Below, piece by piece: positions 42,216 to 50,847 of a stretch of DNA of 51,981 nt. The DNA comes from Clostridia bacterium. GTDB taxonomy: Bacteria > Bacillota > Clostridia > Oscillospirales > CAG-272. Each line of letters begins with the position of its first letter. Position 1 is the stretch's first letter. The notes below the pieces were generated by a model, which saw nothing but the letters and a program-made list of their open reading frames with translations, was not told where the DNA came from and did not search any database. The position numbers and the translations under genes were made by a program. The stretch lies in NCBI GenBank assembly GCA_017531925.1, contig JAFXKD010000003.1:1-51981 (forward strand), written 5' to 3'.

Positions 42216-44648
42216 ATGAATTACCAACCCACAGTGAACGAGATCACGGAAAATTTAGAGGGCAAGCTTGCCAGATATTTTGGCTGTACTCCCGCAGAGG
42301 CGTCGAGAGAGCAGATGTATAAGGCGGCTGCCATGACTGTAAAGGATATTCTTAGCGCGAAGCGCGGAGAATATAAAAAGCAAGTAAATAAGGAAGGCGG
42401 CAAGAGAGTGTACTATATGTGTATTGAATTCTTGCTTGGCAGATCCTTAAAGACAAATCTTTGCAACCTTGGACTTGCGGAAAGCTATAAAGAATCGCTC
42501 AAAACCCTCGGCTTTGAGCTTGACGATCTTTATGAGTGCGAGCCCGATGCAGGACTTGGAAACGGAGGTCTTGGACGTCTTGCAGCTTGCTTTATGGACT
42601 CTCTTTCATCGCTTGATTATCCTGCAACGGGATTTTCGCTTTGCTATGAGTATGGCTTGTTCAAGCAGATGATCGTTGACGGAATGCAGATAGAGCTTCC
42701 CGACGTTTGGCTTCCCGGAGGAGAGGTGTGGCTTACACCCAGAACAGACCGCATTTTTAAGGTAAGACTTGGCGGACGTGTTCGCGAGGAATGGCGTGAG
42801 GACCATATGGAGGTCATCTATGAGGACTGCGAGGAGTATGAGGCAGTTCCTTACGATATGATGATATCCGGAGCGGATTCCAATGCAGTATCCTTGCTCA
42901 GACTTTGGAAGGCAAGAGATATTCATAACTTCAATATGAATCTCTTTTCTCAGGGACAGTATGCAAGAGCGCTTGAGGAAAGCACGAACGCAGAGATCCT
43001 TACCAAGGTGCTTTATCCATCCGATAATCATACCGAGGGTAAGATCCTTCGCCTTACACAGCAGTATTTCCTCGTATCTGCATCTATGCAGAGCATTATC
43101 CGCGATCATATGGCGGTTTACGGTGAGATAGATAATCTTGCTGATAAGATAGCTATCCACATCAACGATACTCATCCTGCGCTTTGTATTCCCGAGCTTA
43201 TGAGAATACTCCTCGATGATTATCACTTCTCTTGGGAAAGAGCATGGGGACAGGTGCAGAAGATCGTGTCCTATACAAACCACACAGTCATGCCCGAGGC
43301 ACTTGAAACGTGGAATGAGGATATCTTCAAGCTCAAGCTTCCAAGAATCCATCAGATCGTTAAGGAAATCAACGAAAGATTTTGTAAGGATGCATGGAAC
43401 ACGTTCCCCGGAAACTGGGATAAGATCTCCAAATTGAGCGTTATAGGATACGGTCAGGTCAGAATGGCTAACCTTTCCGTCATAGGCTCTCATTCCGTGA
43501 ACGGCGTTTCAAAGCTTCACTCCGATATTCTTAAGGATTCCACCTTCAAGGATTTCTATAAAATGTATCCCGATAGATTTGATAACGTTACTAACGGCAT
43601 AGCGCACAGAAGATGGCTCTGTTATTCAAATCCCCGTCTTGCATCTCTTCTTGATGATTGCATCGGTAAGGGATACAGACACAATCCCGAGGAGCTTGCG
43701 GAATTTGCAAAATTTGCGGATGATAAAGCGGTTCTCGAGCAGATAAGACATATCAAGCACGAGAACAAAAAAGCGTTTGCAGATCATCTTTATAAAAAGA
43801 CGGGCAGAGTTCTTGATACTCACTCCGTATTCGACGTTCAGATCAAGCGTCTTCACGAGTATAAGCGTCAGCTTCTTAATGCTCTCAATATCATCAATCT
43901 ATATATCGATATAAAGGAGAATCCCAATCTTGACATCCAGCCGCAGACCTTTATCTTTGGTGCTAAGGCTGCTCCCGGATATCAGATGGCTAAAGAGATA
44001 ATCAAGCTTATTTGCTTTTTGAGCCGTGAGATAGAGCAGGATCCCGTAGCAAGAGAGAAGATCAAGGTGGTATTCCTTGAGGATTACAACGTAAGTATGG
44101 CAGAATGTCTCATTCCTTCCGCAGAGATCAGTGAACAGATCTCCCTTGCCGGTAAGGAGGCGAGCGGCACAGGTTGTATGAAGCTTATGATCAACGGTGC
44201 GCTTACTATTGGTACACTTGACGGTGCGAACGTTGAGATGCTTGCTGCTGCGGGTAAGGAGAATATGTATATATTCGGTCTTACAGCTAAGGAGGTTGAC
44301 GATATCTGGACTCGCGGATATCATTCCAACGAATTCTATGCTAACAATAACAGACTCAGCAAGATCATAGATTGTCTCAATCGCGGATTTGCAGGACAGT
44401 CCTTTGCGCACATCTCAAGATATCTTCTTACGGGTATGGGCGTTGCCGATCCCTTTATGTGTCTTGCAGATTTTGAATCTTACCGTACGACACACGACAG
44501 AATGATCGCTGATTACGCGAATAAGGAAAAATGGAACAGAATGTCCCTTATGAATATCGCATCCGCAGGCTACTTCGCTGCCGACAGAAGCATTGAAGAA
44601 TATGCTCAGAAGTTCTGGAATCTTAAAAAAATCACAGGAAACAAATAA
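42216..44648 (+). CDS. glgP: Glycogen/maltodextrin phosphorylase
   Basis: The product is 810 aa, GT35 family. The pyridoxal-phosphate lysine is in GTGCMKLMINGALTIGT near residue 660, preceded by SLAGKEASG. The N-terminal region has DAGLGNGGLGRLAACF. It phosphorolyses alpha-1,4-glucans to glucose-1-phosphate, which GlgC can recycle. TGGAGGACAC precedes the ATG. The GH13 gene follows after 3 bp. Confidence 0.97.
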   Translation: MNYQPTVNEITENLEGKLARYFGCTPAEASREQMYKAAAMTVKDILSAKRGEYKKQVNKEGGKRVYYMCIEFLLGRSLKTNLCNLGLAESYKESLKTLGFELDDLYECEPDAGLGNGGLGRLAACFMDSLSSLDYPATGFSLCYEYGLFKQMIVDGMQIELPDVWLPGGEVWLTPRTDRIFKVRLGGRVREEWREDHMEVIYEDCEEYEAVPYDMMISGADSNAVSLLRLWKARDIHNFNMNLFSQGQYARALEESTNAEILTKVLYPSDNHTEGKILRLTQQYFLVSASMQSIIRDHMAVYGEIDNLADKIAIHINDTHPALCIPELMRILLDDYHFSWERAWGQVQKIVSYTNHTVMPEALETWNEDIFKLKLPRIHQIVKEINERFCKDAWNTFPGNWDKISKLSVIGYGQVRMANLSVIGSHSVNGVSKLHSDILKDSTFKDFYKMYPDRFDNVTNGIAHRRWLCYSNPRLASLLDDCIGKGYRHNPEELAEFAKFADDKAVLEQIRHIKHENKKAFADHLYKKTGRVLDTHSVFDVQIKRLHEYKRQLLNALNIINLYIDIKENPNLDIQPQTFIFGAKAAPGYQMAKEIIKLICFLSREIEQDPVAREKIKVVFLEDYNVSMAECLIPSAEISEQISLAGKEASGTGCMKLMINGALTIGTLDGANVEMLAAAGKENMYIFGLTAKEVDDIWTRGYHSNEFYANNNRLSKIIDCLNRGFAGQSFAHISRYLLTGMGVADPFMCLADFESYRTTHDRMIADYANKEKWNRMSLMNIASAGYFAADRSIEEYAQKFWNLKKITGNK

Positions 44649-44651
44649 TAA

Positions 44652-46565
44652 ATGAACGATAAGCTTCAACAATACCCCTCAGCGAATAACGTTGAGATAA
44701 AAAAGGAAATAAAGGTTGACGCTTCTTATGAAAATGCCTCGTGTTTCGGGGCATTTTCTGTAGAGGATACCATTCGCTTCAAGGTTTGCGTTCCAACGGG
44801 TATGGGAACGCAAGGGGTGGTGCTTAGGATCAACCGCGACGGCGAGGATTATTGGGATATTCCGCTTGGTCTTACGAGCTTTTTGCCCGAAAGAGAGGAA
44901 TATACCGTAGAGCTTAATCTTCGCAATCTCTGCGGCCCCGTTCCCGCACTCTTTTTCTATGAATTTTTGCTTCTTCGCGGCACGAGAACGCTTTTTACAA
45001 GCAGTATAAATAATTATGATTTTGAGCTTTCATATCACTCGGGTTCAAAATTCACATTGCTTGTTCACGAGGACTATTTCAAGGCTAAGGAATGGTTTGG
45101 AAGTGGTATTATGTACCATATATTCGTTGACCGCTTTGCGATAGGAGATATCCCCGCATGGAGCAGGAATGACGTGACACTTAACGAGGATTGGTATAAC
45201 GGAGTACCCCAATACGCAAAAACTCAGGGGGAAAGACTTGCCAATAATATGTTCTTCGGCGGAAATCTCAAGGGAGTCGAGGATAAGCTTGATTACTTAA
45301 AGAGCCTTGGGGTTAAGGTCATATATCTGAGTCCAATCTTCAAGGCGTATTCAAATCACAAATACGATACGGGCGACTATATGAGGATTGACGAGATGTT
45401 CGGCGGCGACAGTGCTTTTGCTTCTTTGCTCGAAAAGGCGAGCGAGAAGGGAATGAGGATCATTCTCGACGGCGTTTTCAATCATACGGGTGACGATAGT
45501 CTGTACTTCAATAAATACGGAAAATACGACTCACAAGGTGCATATAGCGGCGAAGATTCCCCGTATAGGTCGTGGTATAATTTCAGAAATCATCCCGATG
45601 ATTATGAATCGTGGTGGGGAATTGATATTATGCCGAGGCTGAATCAAAATAACGAAGCTTGCCGGGAGTTTTTTGTCGGCGAGGGTGGAGTCATTGAAAA
45701 ATATACCAAAATGGGTATAGGGGGGTGGCGACTCGACGTTGCCGACGAGCTGCCCGATGAGTTTTTATATAAGCTTCGCGAGAGGGTGCATAAATGCTCC
45801 GACGGTAACGGAATAATAATAGGCGAGGTTTGGGAAAACGCTGCGGTAAAGACTGCATACGGCAAGAGAAGGAATTATTTTCACGGCTTACAGCTTGATA
45901 GCGTAATGAATTACCCTTTGCGTAACGGAATTATAGATTTTGTGACCTATGGAAGTGCGGAGATGCTCTATAATGTGCTTGTTGAGCTTTACGCCTCTTA
46001 TCCGAGATGTGTAAGCGATTCTCTTATGAATATTCTTGGAACTCACGATACGGAAAGAATACTTACTGTTCTCGGAGACAGCTACCGCCCCGATATGCCG
46101 AACGATTATCTTGCCGTGGTGCGTATGAGCGCGGAAGAGAAGGATAGAGCGATCGCAAGGCTCAAGATGGCTTCAATAATCCAATATACCGTTTACGGTA
46201 TCCCATCAGTTTTCTACGGTGACGAGGCCGGAATAGAGGGATATCACGATCCGTTCTGCAGAAGGACGTACCCGTGGGGAAGAGAAAACCGCGAGCTTAT
46301 TGAGCATTATCGCAGACTCGGTGAGTTGAGAATAATAGAACCTGCCTTTGATCGCGGAGATTTCCGCGTGATTGAGCACGGTGTGGACACCCTGGCATAC
46401 GAAAGAGCAAAGGGCAGCTCGCGCGTGGTGGTTTTGGCAAACGGTGGAAGCTCCGATTATTCGATAGAGCTTGGCGGAAGATGGATAGATATGATCACTT
46501 ACGAAAGCTTTGAGAATACCGTGGTTGCAAATCCTTTCAGCGCAAGAATTATGAAAAAAATATGA
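44652..46565 (+). CDS. Glycoside hydrolase family 13 alpha-glucanase (neopullulanase/amylopullulanase-like)
   Basis: The product is 637 aa with no signal peptide, so it is probably cytosolic. An N-terminal beta-sandwich (about 1-135) precedes the TIM barrel that starts at MYHIFVDRF. Catalytic residues: Asp in GWRLDVADELPDEF (about 362), Glu in IIGEVWENA (about 393), and Asp in GTHDTERIL (about 465). The C-terminal beta domain ends the protein. It should hydrolyse alpha-glucan, and debranching activity is plausible given its place after glgP. The 3-bp gap from glgP suggests coupling. No glgB branching enzyme lies in the window. Confidence 0.9.
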   Translation: MNDKLQQYPSANNVEIKKEIKVDASYENASCFGAFSVEDTIRFKVCVPTGMGTQGVVLRINRDGEDYWDIPLGLTSFLPEREEYTVELNLRNLCGPVPALFFYEFLLLRGTRTLFTSSINNYDFELSYHSGSKFTLLVHEDYFKAKEWFGSGIMYHIFVDRFAIGDIPAWSRNDVTLNEDWYNGVPQYAKTQGERLANNMFFGGNLKGVEDKLDYLKSLGVKVIYLSPIFKAYSNHKYDTGDYMRIDEMFGGDSAFASLLEKASEKGMRIILDGVFNHTGDDSLYFNKYGKYDSQGAYSGEDSPYRSWYNFRNHPDDYESWWGIDIMPRLNQNNEACREFFVGEGGVIEKYTKMGIGGWRLDVADELPDEFLYKLRERVHKCSDGNGIIIGEVWENAAVKTAYGKRRNYFHGLQLDSVMNYPLRNGIIDFVTYGSAEMLYNVLVELYASYPRCVSDSLMNILGTHDTERILTVLGDSYRPDMPNDYLAVVRMSAEEKDRAIARLKMASIIQYTVYGIPSVFYGDEAGIEGYHDPFCRRTYPWGRENRELIEHYRRLGELRIIEPAFDRGDFRVIEHGVDTLAYERAKGSSRVVVLANGGSSDYSIELGGRWIDMITYESFENTVVANPFSARIMKKI

Positions 46566-46570
46566 TTTTT

Positions 46571-46602
46571 GGACGTTGCTTTTGCAGCGTCCTTAATTTT
46601 TA
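46571..46602 (+). terminator. Terminator of the glycogen operon
   Basis: GGACGTTGC and GCAGCGTCC pair (one G-U) around TTTT, followed by a T-rich stretch. Confidence 0.8.
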
Positions 46603-46623
46603 CTAAAAATTTTGAAAAAGTCA

Positions 46624-46652
46624 TTGATATATAATTAAAAATATGTTAATAT
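46624..46652 (+). promoter_or_regulatory. Promoter of the zinc-site lipoprotein-smpB operon
   Basis: TTGATA (46624-46629) and TAATAT (46647-46652) are 17 bp apart, with a TGT extension. Confidence 0.65.
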
Positions 46653-46690
46653 TATCATAGGTAATTATTTTTATAGCGCTGAGGTTGTTT

Positions 46691-47215
46691 ATGAAAGCTC
46701 TGAAAATTACCGTTTTGAGTATTGCTATATCCTTTTTGCTCATCTCGTGCAGTATCGACGCGAGCGAGCCTAAAAGAACAGGAATACTTATAAACGGGGA
46801 GGTTCTTGCATCGATCAGGCAAGAGCTTTACGATAAGGAAAATTCACTCTTAGCAGAAGATGGAGACGTTTTCTGGAGCAGATCCGGAGTACTTTGGCAT
46901 TCAAGCCATACCTGCTCATATCTTGCAAACACAAAAACGGTATATCACGGAACTGTGGATGAAGCGCGTCTTGAGGGTAAGGAGAGGGCGTGCAGCCGTT
47001 GCTTTTCGGAAAGTGAAGAGGATATTTACGGTCAACTCTCTCAAAACCCCATAATGAGTGGCGACGTTTTCTTTACGAGAGATGGCGAGAAGTGGCATGT
47101 CAGTGAGGATTGTACTGCCATTGAGAACGGTATCGACATATATCACGGAAATAAAGCATTGGCGTTAGCGCTTGGAAAAACAGAGCCCTGCGAAGAATGT
47201 GCAAACAATGAATAA
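46691..47215 (+). CDS. Lipoprotein with two equally spaced His/Cys metal-site repeats
   Basis: The product is 174 aa. The lipobox is LLISC (Cys20). Two units align: WHSSHTC (H70, C75) with C101-x2-C104, and WHVSEDC (H136, C141) with C167-x2-C170. Both have His-x4-Cys-x25-Cys-x2-Cys spacing and the patterns VF[WF] and YHG in register, offset by 66 residues. This resembles the small Ada-like zinc-binding module found at protein tails, here duplicated and placed outside the cell. Function is unknown. GAGG precedes the ATG. The GNAT gene follows after 12 bp. Confidence 0.82.
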   Translation: MKALKITVLSIAISFLLISCSIDASEPKRTGILINGEVLASIRQELYDKENSLLAEDGDVFWSRSGVLWHSSHTCSYLANTKTVYHGTVDEARLEGKERACSRCFSESEEDIYGQLSQNPIMSGDVFFTRDGEKWHVSEDCTAIENGIDIYHGNKALALALGKTEPCEECANNE

Positions 47216-47227
47216 CGGAGATTTATT

Positions 47228-47731
47228 ATGAATATCAGACTTGCAGAAAAAAAGGATATTGATAAAATAATGTTAATAATTGCCGATGCAAGAGAGAGCA
47301 TTGGAAGGCTTGGAATTGACCAATGGCAATACGGGTATCCCACACGCGACAGCGTTAAGGAGGATATCTCGTTGCATCACACCTACGTAGTTCTTGACGG
47401 CGAGGATATCTGCGCCACGTTTGCGCTTACCTTAAACGGAGAGCCCACTTATAAGAAGATTTACTGCGGCGCTTGGATATGCGACGATGAATACGTGACC
47501 TTACATAAGATCGCAGTTGACAGTGCCCATAGGGGACGGGGTGTTTCATCCGAGATAGTGGATTTTATTGTTAGATTTGCAAGAGATAACGGGTATGCGA
47601 GCGTACGAGTTGACACCCATCACGGAAATATTCCTATGAGAAAAATGCTCGAAAGAAACAGCTTTGAGCATTGCGGAAACATATATCTGCTTGACGGCCA
47701 GCCACGCGTTGCGTATGAAAGATTGGTATAG
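47228..47731 (+). CDS. GNAT family N-acetyltransferase
   Basis: The product is 167 aa. The acetyl-CoA binding motif is HKIAVDSAHRGRGVSSEIV, with the RGRG phosphate-binding turn, followed by NGYASVRVDTH and the C-terminal NIPMRKMLERNSFE. The acceptor substrate is unknown. CGGAGA lies ahead of the ATG. smpB follows 3 bp after the stop. Confidence 0.92.
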   Translation: MNIRLAEKKDIDKIMLIIADARESIGRLGIDQWQYGYPTRDSVKEDISLHHTYVVLDGEDICATFALTLNGEPTYKKIYCGAWICDDEYVTLHKIAVDSAHRGRGVSSEIVDFIVRFARDNGYASVRVDTHHGNIPMRKMLERNSFEHCGNIYLLDGQPRVAYERLV

Positions 47732-47734
47732 ACT

Positions 47735-48205
47735 ATGGCTGAGAATAAAAAATCTGTAAAAATAATCGCGCAGAATAAAAAGGCGTATTACGATTATTTC
47801 GTGGACGAGAGATACGAAGCGGGTATCGAGCTTTTCGGCACGGAGGTTAAAAGCATCCGCGCGGGTCGGGTAAATCTAAAGGAATCGTATTGCGACATAA
47901 AGAACGGTGAGGTCTTTGCCGTTGGTATGCACATAAGCCCATATGAGCAGGGAAACGTCTTTAACAGAGACCCTCTGCGTCCGAAAAAGCTTCTTCTTCA
48001 TAAGCGCGAGATATTAAAGCTTTTCGGGCTTACGGCACAAAAGGGTTATACGCTCATACCTCTGCAGATCTATCTGTCCGGCTCAAGAGTAAAGATGGAG
48101 ATAGGACTTTGCCGAGGCAAAAAGCTTTATGATAAGCGCGAGGATATGGCTCGTAACGACGCGAAGCGCGATATGGAGCGCGCTTTCAGAACACGAAACG
48201 ATTAA
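47735..48205 (+). CDS. smpB: SsrA-binding protein SmpB
   Basis: The product is 156 aa. The signature is [20 protein letters not shown] followed by [15 protein letters not shown], and the basic C-terminal tail ends in [15 protein letters not shown]. It carries tmRNA to stalled ribosomes. The ssrA RNA gene is not visible in the window. The gene sits directly after a GNAT gene and before DUF1846. Confidence 0.97.
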   Translation: MAENKKSVKIIAQNKKAYYDYFVDERYEAGIELFGTEVKSIRAGRVNLKESYCDIKNGEVFAVGMHISPYEQGNVFNRDPLRPKKLLLHKREILKLFGLTAQKGYTLIPLQIYLSGSRVKMEIGLCRGKKLYDKREDMARNDAKRDMERAFRTRND

Positions 48206-48218
48206 GGCGGTAAATGTA

Positions 48219-49709
48219 ATGAATATCAGCTTTGACAATCAGAAATATATCGAATTACAGTCCAAGCATATCGGTGACAGAATAGCACAGTTTGGCGGTA
48301 AGCTCTACCTTGAATTTGGCGGTAAGCTCTTTGACGATTATCACGCAAGCCGTGTTTTGCCGGGCTTTAAGCCCGATTCAAAGCTCCGTATGCTCCTTCA
48401 GCTTAAGGATAAGGCTGAGATCGTTATTGTAGTTAATACCGATGACATCGAAAAGAATAAGATAAGAGGTGATCTCGGTATAACGTACGATCTTGACGTG
48501 CTTCGTCTTATCGATGCTTTTCGAAACGTAGGGCTTTACGTTGGTAGCGTAGTGCTTACGAGATTTGAGTCGGTACATCCCGCTGTGACAAAGTTTGAAA
48601 GAAAGCTTAGCGAGCAGGGAATTAAGATATATCATCATTACACGATAAAGGGATATCCGTCCAATGTTGAAAAAATAGTCAGTGACGACGGATTTGGTAA
48701 AAACGAGTATATCGAGACCGAGCGCGAGCTTATAATTGTAACGGGCCCCGGTCCCGGAAGCGGTAAGATGGCTGTATGTCTTTCCCAGCTTTATAACGAT
48801 AATAAGAGGGGAATAAAGGCGGGCTATGCAAAATTTGAGACTTTCCCTATATGGAACAAGCCTCTTCGCCATCCTGTAAATCTTGCATACGAGGCGGCAA
48901 CTGCCGATCTTAACGATGTAAATATGATTGACCCATATCACCTTGAAAAATACGGTGAGATGGCGGTGAATTATAATCGCGACGTTGAGATATTTCCCGT
49001 GCTTGACGCAATATTCAAGGGTATTTATGGCACCTCTCCCTATAATTCGCCCACGGATATGGGTGTAAATATGGTGGGGAACTGTATCGTTGACGACGAG
49101 GGTGTTTGCGACGCCTCAAAGCGCGAGATAGTGCGAAGATATTTCGATGCTCTTTGCGCGTGCAGGGACGACGATACCGAGCGTAATCAGAATGCGGTAC
49201 AAAAGACTGAGATACTTATGCAGCAGGCGGGAATAACCAAGAATTATCGCAGAGTAGTTGAAGCGGCAAAGGCAAAGAGTGCTGAATCCGGCGCGCCTGC
49301 GGCTGCTATTGAGCTTTCGGACGGTCGTATAATCACGGGTAAATCGACCGATTTGCTTGAAAGCGTTTCCGCGATGCTTCTTAACGCGCTTAAAGAAATA
49401 ACCTCGATTCCCGACGAGATACATCTTCTCGCCCCGGAGGTCATAGAGCCTGTGCAAAAGCTGAAATGTCAGTATCTTTCAAGAACATATAAAAAGCTTA
49501 ACGTAAACGAGATACTTATCGCGCTTTCGATCAGCGCACACACCTCTGCAACTGCTGCTTATGTCCTTAAGCATCTGCCTTTACTTGCAGGCTGTGATAT
49601 ACATTCCACCGTAATGCTCCCAAGCGCGGATATGGAGGTTCTGAAAAAGCTCGGTCTTAACGTGACCTGCGAGCCTAAGTATCAGATCAAAGAGATATTT
49701 ATTGGATAA
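48219..49709 (+). CDS. DUF1846 family protein
   Basis: The product is 496 aa, the normal length for the family. The N-terminus (FGGKLYLEFGGKLFDDYHASRVLPG, abbreviated here as FGGKLFDDYHASRVLPGF) and the P-loop-like VTGPGPGSGKMAVCLSQLY (about 185) are the diagnostic parts; IDPYHLEKYG follows. The biochemical role is not established; a nucleotide-binding function is suggested by the glycine loop. I started at 48219, after AAGGCGG, because an upstream in-frame extension lies inside smpB. Confidence 0.92.
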   Translation: MNISFDNQKYIELQSKHIGDRIAQFGGKLYLEFGGKLFDDYHASRVLPGFKPDSKLRMLLQLKDKAEIVIVVNTDDIEKNKIRGDLGITYDLDVLRLIDAFRNVGLYVGSVVLTRFESVHPAVTKFERKLSEQGIKIYHHYTIKGYPSNVEKIVSDDGFGKNEYIETERELIIVTGPGPGSGKMAVCLSQLYNDNKRGIKAGYAKFETFPIWNKPLRHPVNLAYEAATADLNDVNMIDPYHLEKYGEMAVNYNRDVEIFPVLDAIFKGIYGTSPYNSPTDMGVNMVGNCIVDDEGVCDASKREIVRRYFDALCACRDDDTERNQNAVQKTEILMQQAGITKNYRRVVEAAKAKSAESGAPAAAIELSDGRIITGKSTDLLESVSAMLLNALKEITSIPDEIHLLAPEVIEPVQKLKCQYLSRTYKKLNVNEILIALSISAHTSATAAYVLKHLPLLAGCDIHSTVMLPSADMEVLKKLGLNVTCEPKYQIKEIFIG

Positions 49710-49714
49710 AAATA

Positions 49715-49748
49715 AAAGCACTTGCATTTTTTTGCAAGTGCTTTTTTG
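49715..49748 (+). terminator. Terminator after DUF1846
   Basis: AAAAGCACTTGCA and TGCAAGTGCTTTT form a 13-bp stem with a T6 loop and T tail. Confidence 0.92.
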
Positions 49749-49870
49749 CCACTTGTGCGGCGGTTTTGGTGGACCCGACGCATAGCTTCTCAATCCCTCG
49801 TACCAAGATATATGGCTGGAGTCGATAAAATCGGTGACGCGTTTGTGATGATAAGGAAATCCATAGGTGT
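49749..49870. other. Unassigned GC-rich block next to the recombinase-bearing region
   Basis: This stretch between the DUF1846 terminator and an AT-rich region is clearly richer in G+C than its right-hand neighbour. It has no convincing start, ribosome site or RNA fold that I recognise. On the minus strand it can be read in two frames without a stop, but neither begins with a believable start. It could be a remnant, an intergenic repeat, or part of an attachment region. Confidence 0.35.
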
Positions 49871-49933
49871 TTTTTGACTATTTTGTAATCAAATTTGTTA
49901 GATAAAAAATATGTACCATTGTCATTTTTCGAA

Positions 49934-49966
49934 AATGGAAGGTAGAGGGGGGGTCTACCTTCCATT
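49934..49966. repeat. Perfect inverted repeat with a seven-G loop
   Basis: AATGGAAGGTAGA (49934-49946) and TCTACCTTCCATT (49954-49966) pair over 13 bp around GGGGGGG. No long T-run follows on either strand, although TTTTCG follows on the minus strand. It may be a terminator, an element boundary structure, or a binding site. Confidence 0.75.
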
Positions 49967-49985
49967 ATATAGAACAACAGTAAGG

Positions 49986-50014
49986 TTGACAACTATGTAA
50001 ATTAGTGATATAAT
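49986..50014 (+). promoter_or_regulatory. Promoter of the AT-rich orphan gene
   Basis: TTGACA (49986-49991) and TATAAT (50009-50014) are 17 bp apart, with TGA ahead of the -10. Confidence 0.82.
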
Positions 50015-50050
50015 GTTTCTAATAAGTGGTCGTTATAAGGAGAGTTTTCT

Positions 50051-50653
50051 ATGAATAACAAAAAAGAAGCATTGGCTAAAAGATTAGCAGAAGTAGATAA
50101 ACATCTTGAACAAAAAAGATTAAAATGGAACTTAGAAATATTTGCTGGTTATTCACTAGCAATATCAATACTAATAACCATATTGGTATTAAATACGGTG
50201 GATAGTGTAATTTTGGCTTGGGTATACTCATTAATTCCATCTATATTATTGGGTGGCTTGTGCTATTGTATAAACTCTTTAGTTTGGACTAATTGTTGTT
50301 GGAGTATTCGCGATACATTAGACTATCAAAAACAACTAGAAAAAGAATGGAAAGAACTCGTTGCTCAAGAAGAAAAAAGTAATTGTGCAAATAATATTGA
50401 TGTTTCATCAAACCAAACAGTCCCCAATAAATATCTCAATAGAGGATATGATGAATTTCAAATTGAATATATTAGAGAAGCAATATATAAATATGGGTTG
50501 TGCGAGAAAGATATTGATTATTTTCTTTCTTTACGTAACGAACCAATATTGCTTATGGAATATTCCTTGCACCTAAAGTATGAAATAGAGGATTATATTG
50601 AAGATATTGCAAGAGAAAAGGCGGCAAAAGAAGTTTTAAGAATTCATAAATAA
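50051..50653 (+). CDS. Membrane-anchored protein of unknown function, probable element cargo
   Basis: The product is 200 aa. An N-terminal basic helix (about 1-25) is followed by two membrane helices (about 31-50 and 55-80), then a charged, mostly helical cytosolic part with a coiled stretch (LDYQKQLEKEWKELVAQEEK) and a C-terminal region rich in Tyr and Glu. I recognise no family. AAGGAGAG precedes the ATG and the promoter is consensus. Its codons are strongly A/T-ending compared with genes left of 49.7 kb, and it lies beside a serine recombinase, so it is probably carried by the same mobile element. Confidence 0.8.
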   Translation: MNNKKEALAKRLAEVDKHLEQKRLKWNLEIFAGYSLAISILITILVLNTVDSVILAWVYSLIPSILLGGLCYCINSLVWTNCCWSIRDTLDYQKQLEKEWKELVAQEEKSNCANNIDVSSNQTVPNKYLNRGYDEFQIEYIREAIYKYGLCEKDIDYFLSLRNEPILLMEYSLHLKYEIEDYIEDIAREKAAKEVLRIHK

Positions 50654-50794
50654 TCTATTAATTCAACAAATATTTAATTCGTACAGATTTTATCCTTCCG
50701 CAAATTTATTTTTCTCGATGTTTTTGTGTCGAGTTTAAACTTTCCAAAAACTTATAATTTTAATCTCCTCGAAAACCCGACTCATAAAAAAGCA

Positions 50795-50833
50795 AACACC
50801 TGCATAGAACGTAAAGTTTACTATGCAGGTGTT
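50795..50833 (-). terminator. Terminator of the serine recombinase gene
   Basis: AACACCTGCATAG and CTATGCAGGTGTT form a perfect 13-bp stem around a 13-base loop. Read on the minus strand it ends in TTGCTTTTTTATG. Confidence 0.82.
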
Positions 50834-50847
50834 CTTTGTAATTTCCC

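Noticed and set aside
49749..49870. Possible tRNA or tmRNA fragment as integration target
   Set aside because: I could not find a T-arm, an anticodon arm or a proper acceptor stem, and the sequence does not match the tmRNA ends I know.
49699..49992. 97-aa minus-strand frame through the GC-rich block
   Set aside because: Its start lies at the edge of the G-loop hairpin with no ribosome site, and it runs through the DUF1846 terminator. I kept the region only as unassigned.
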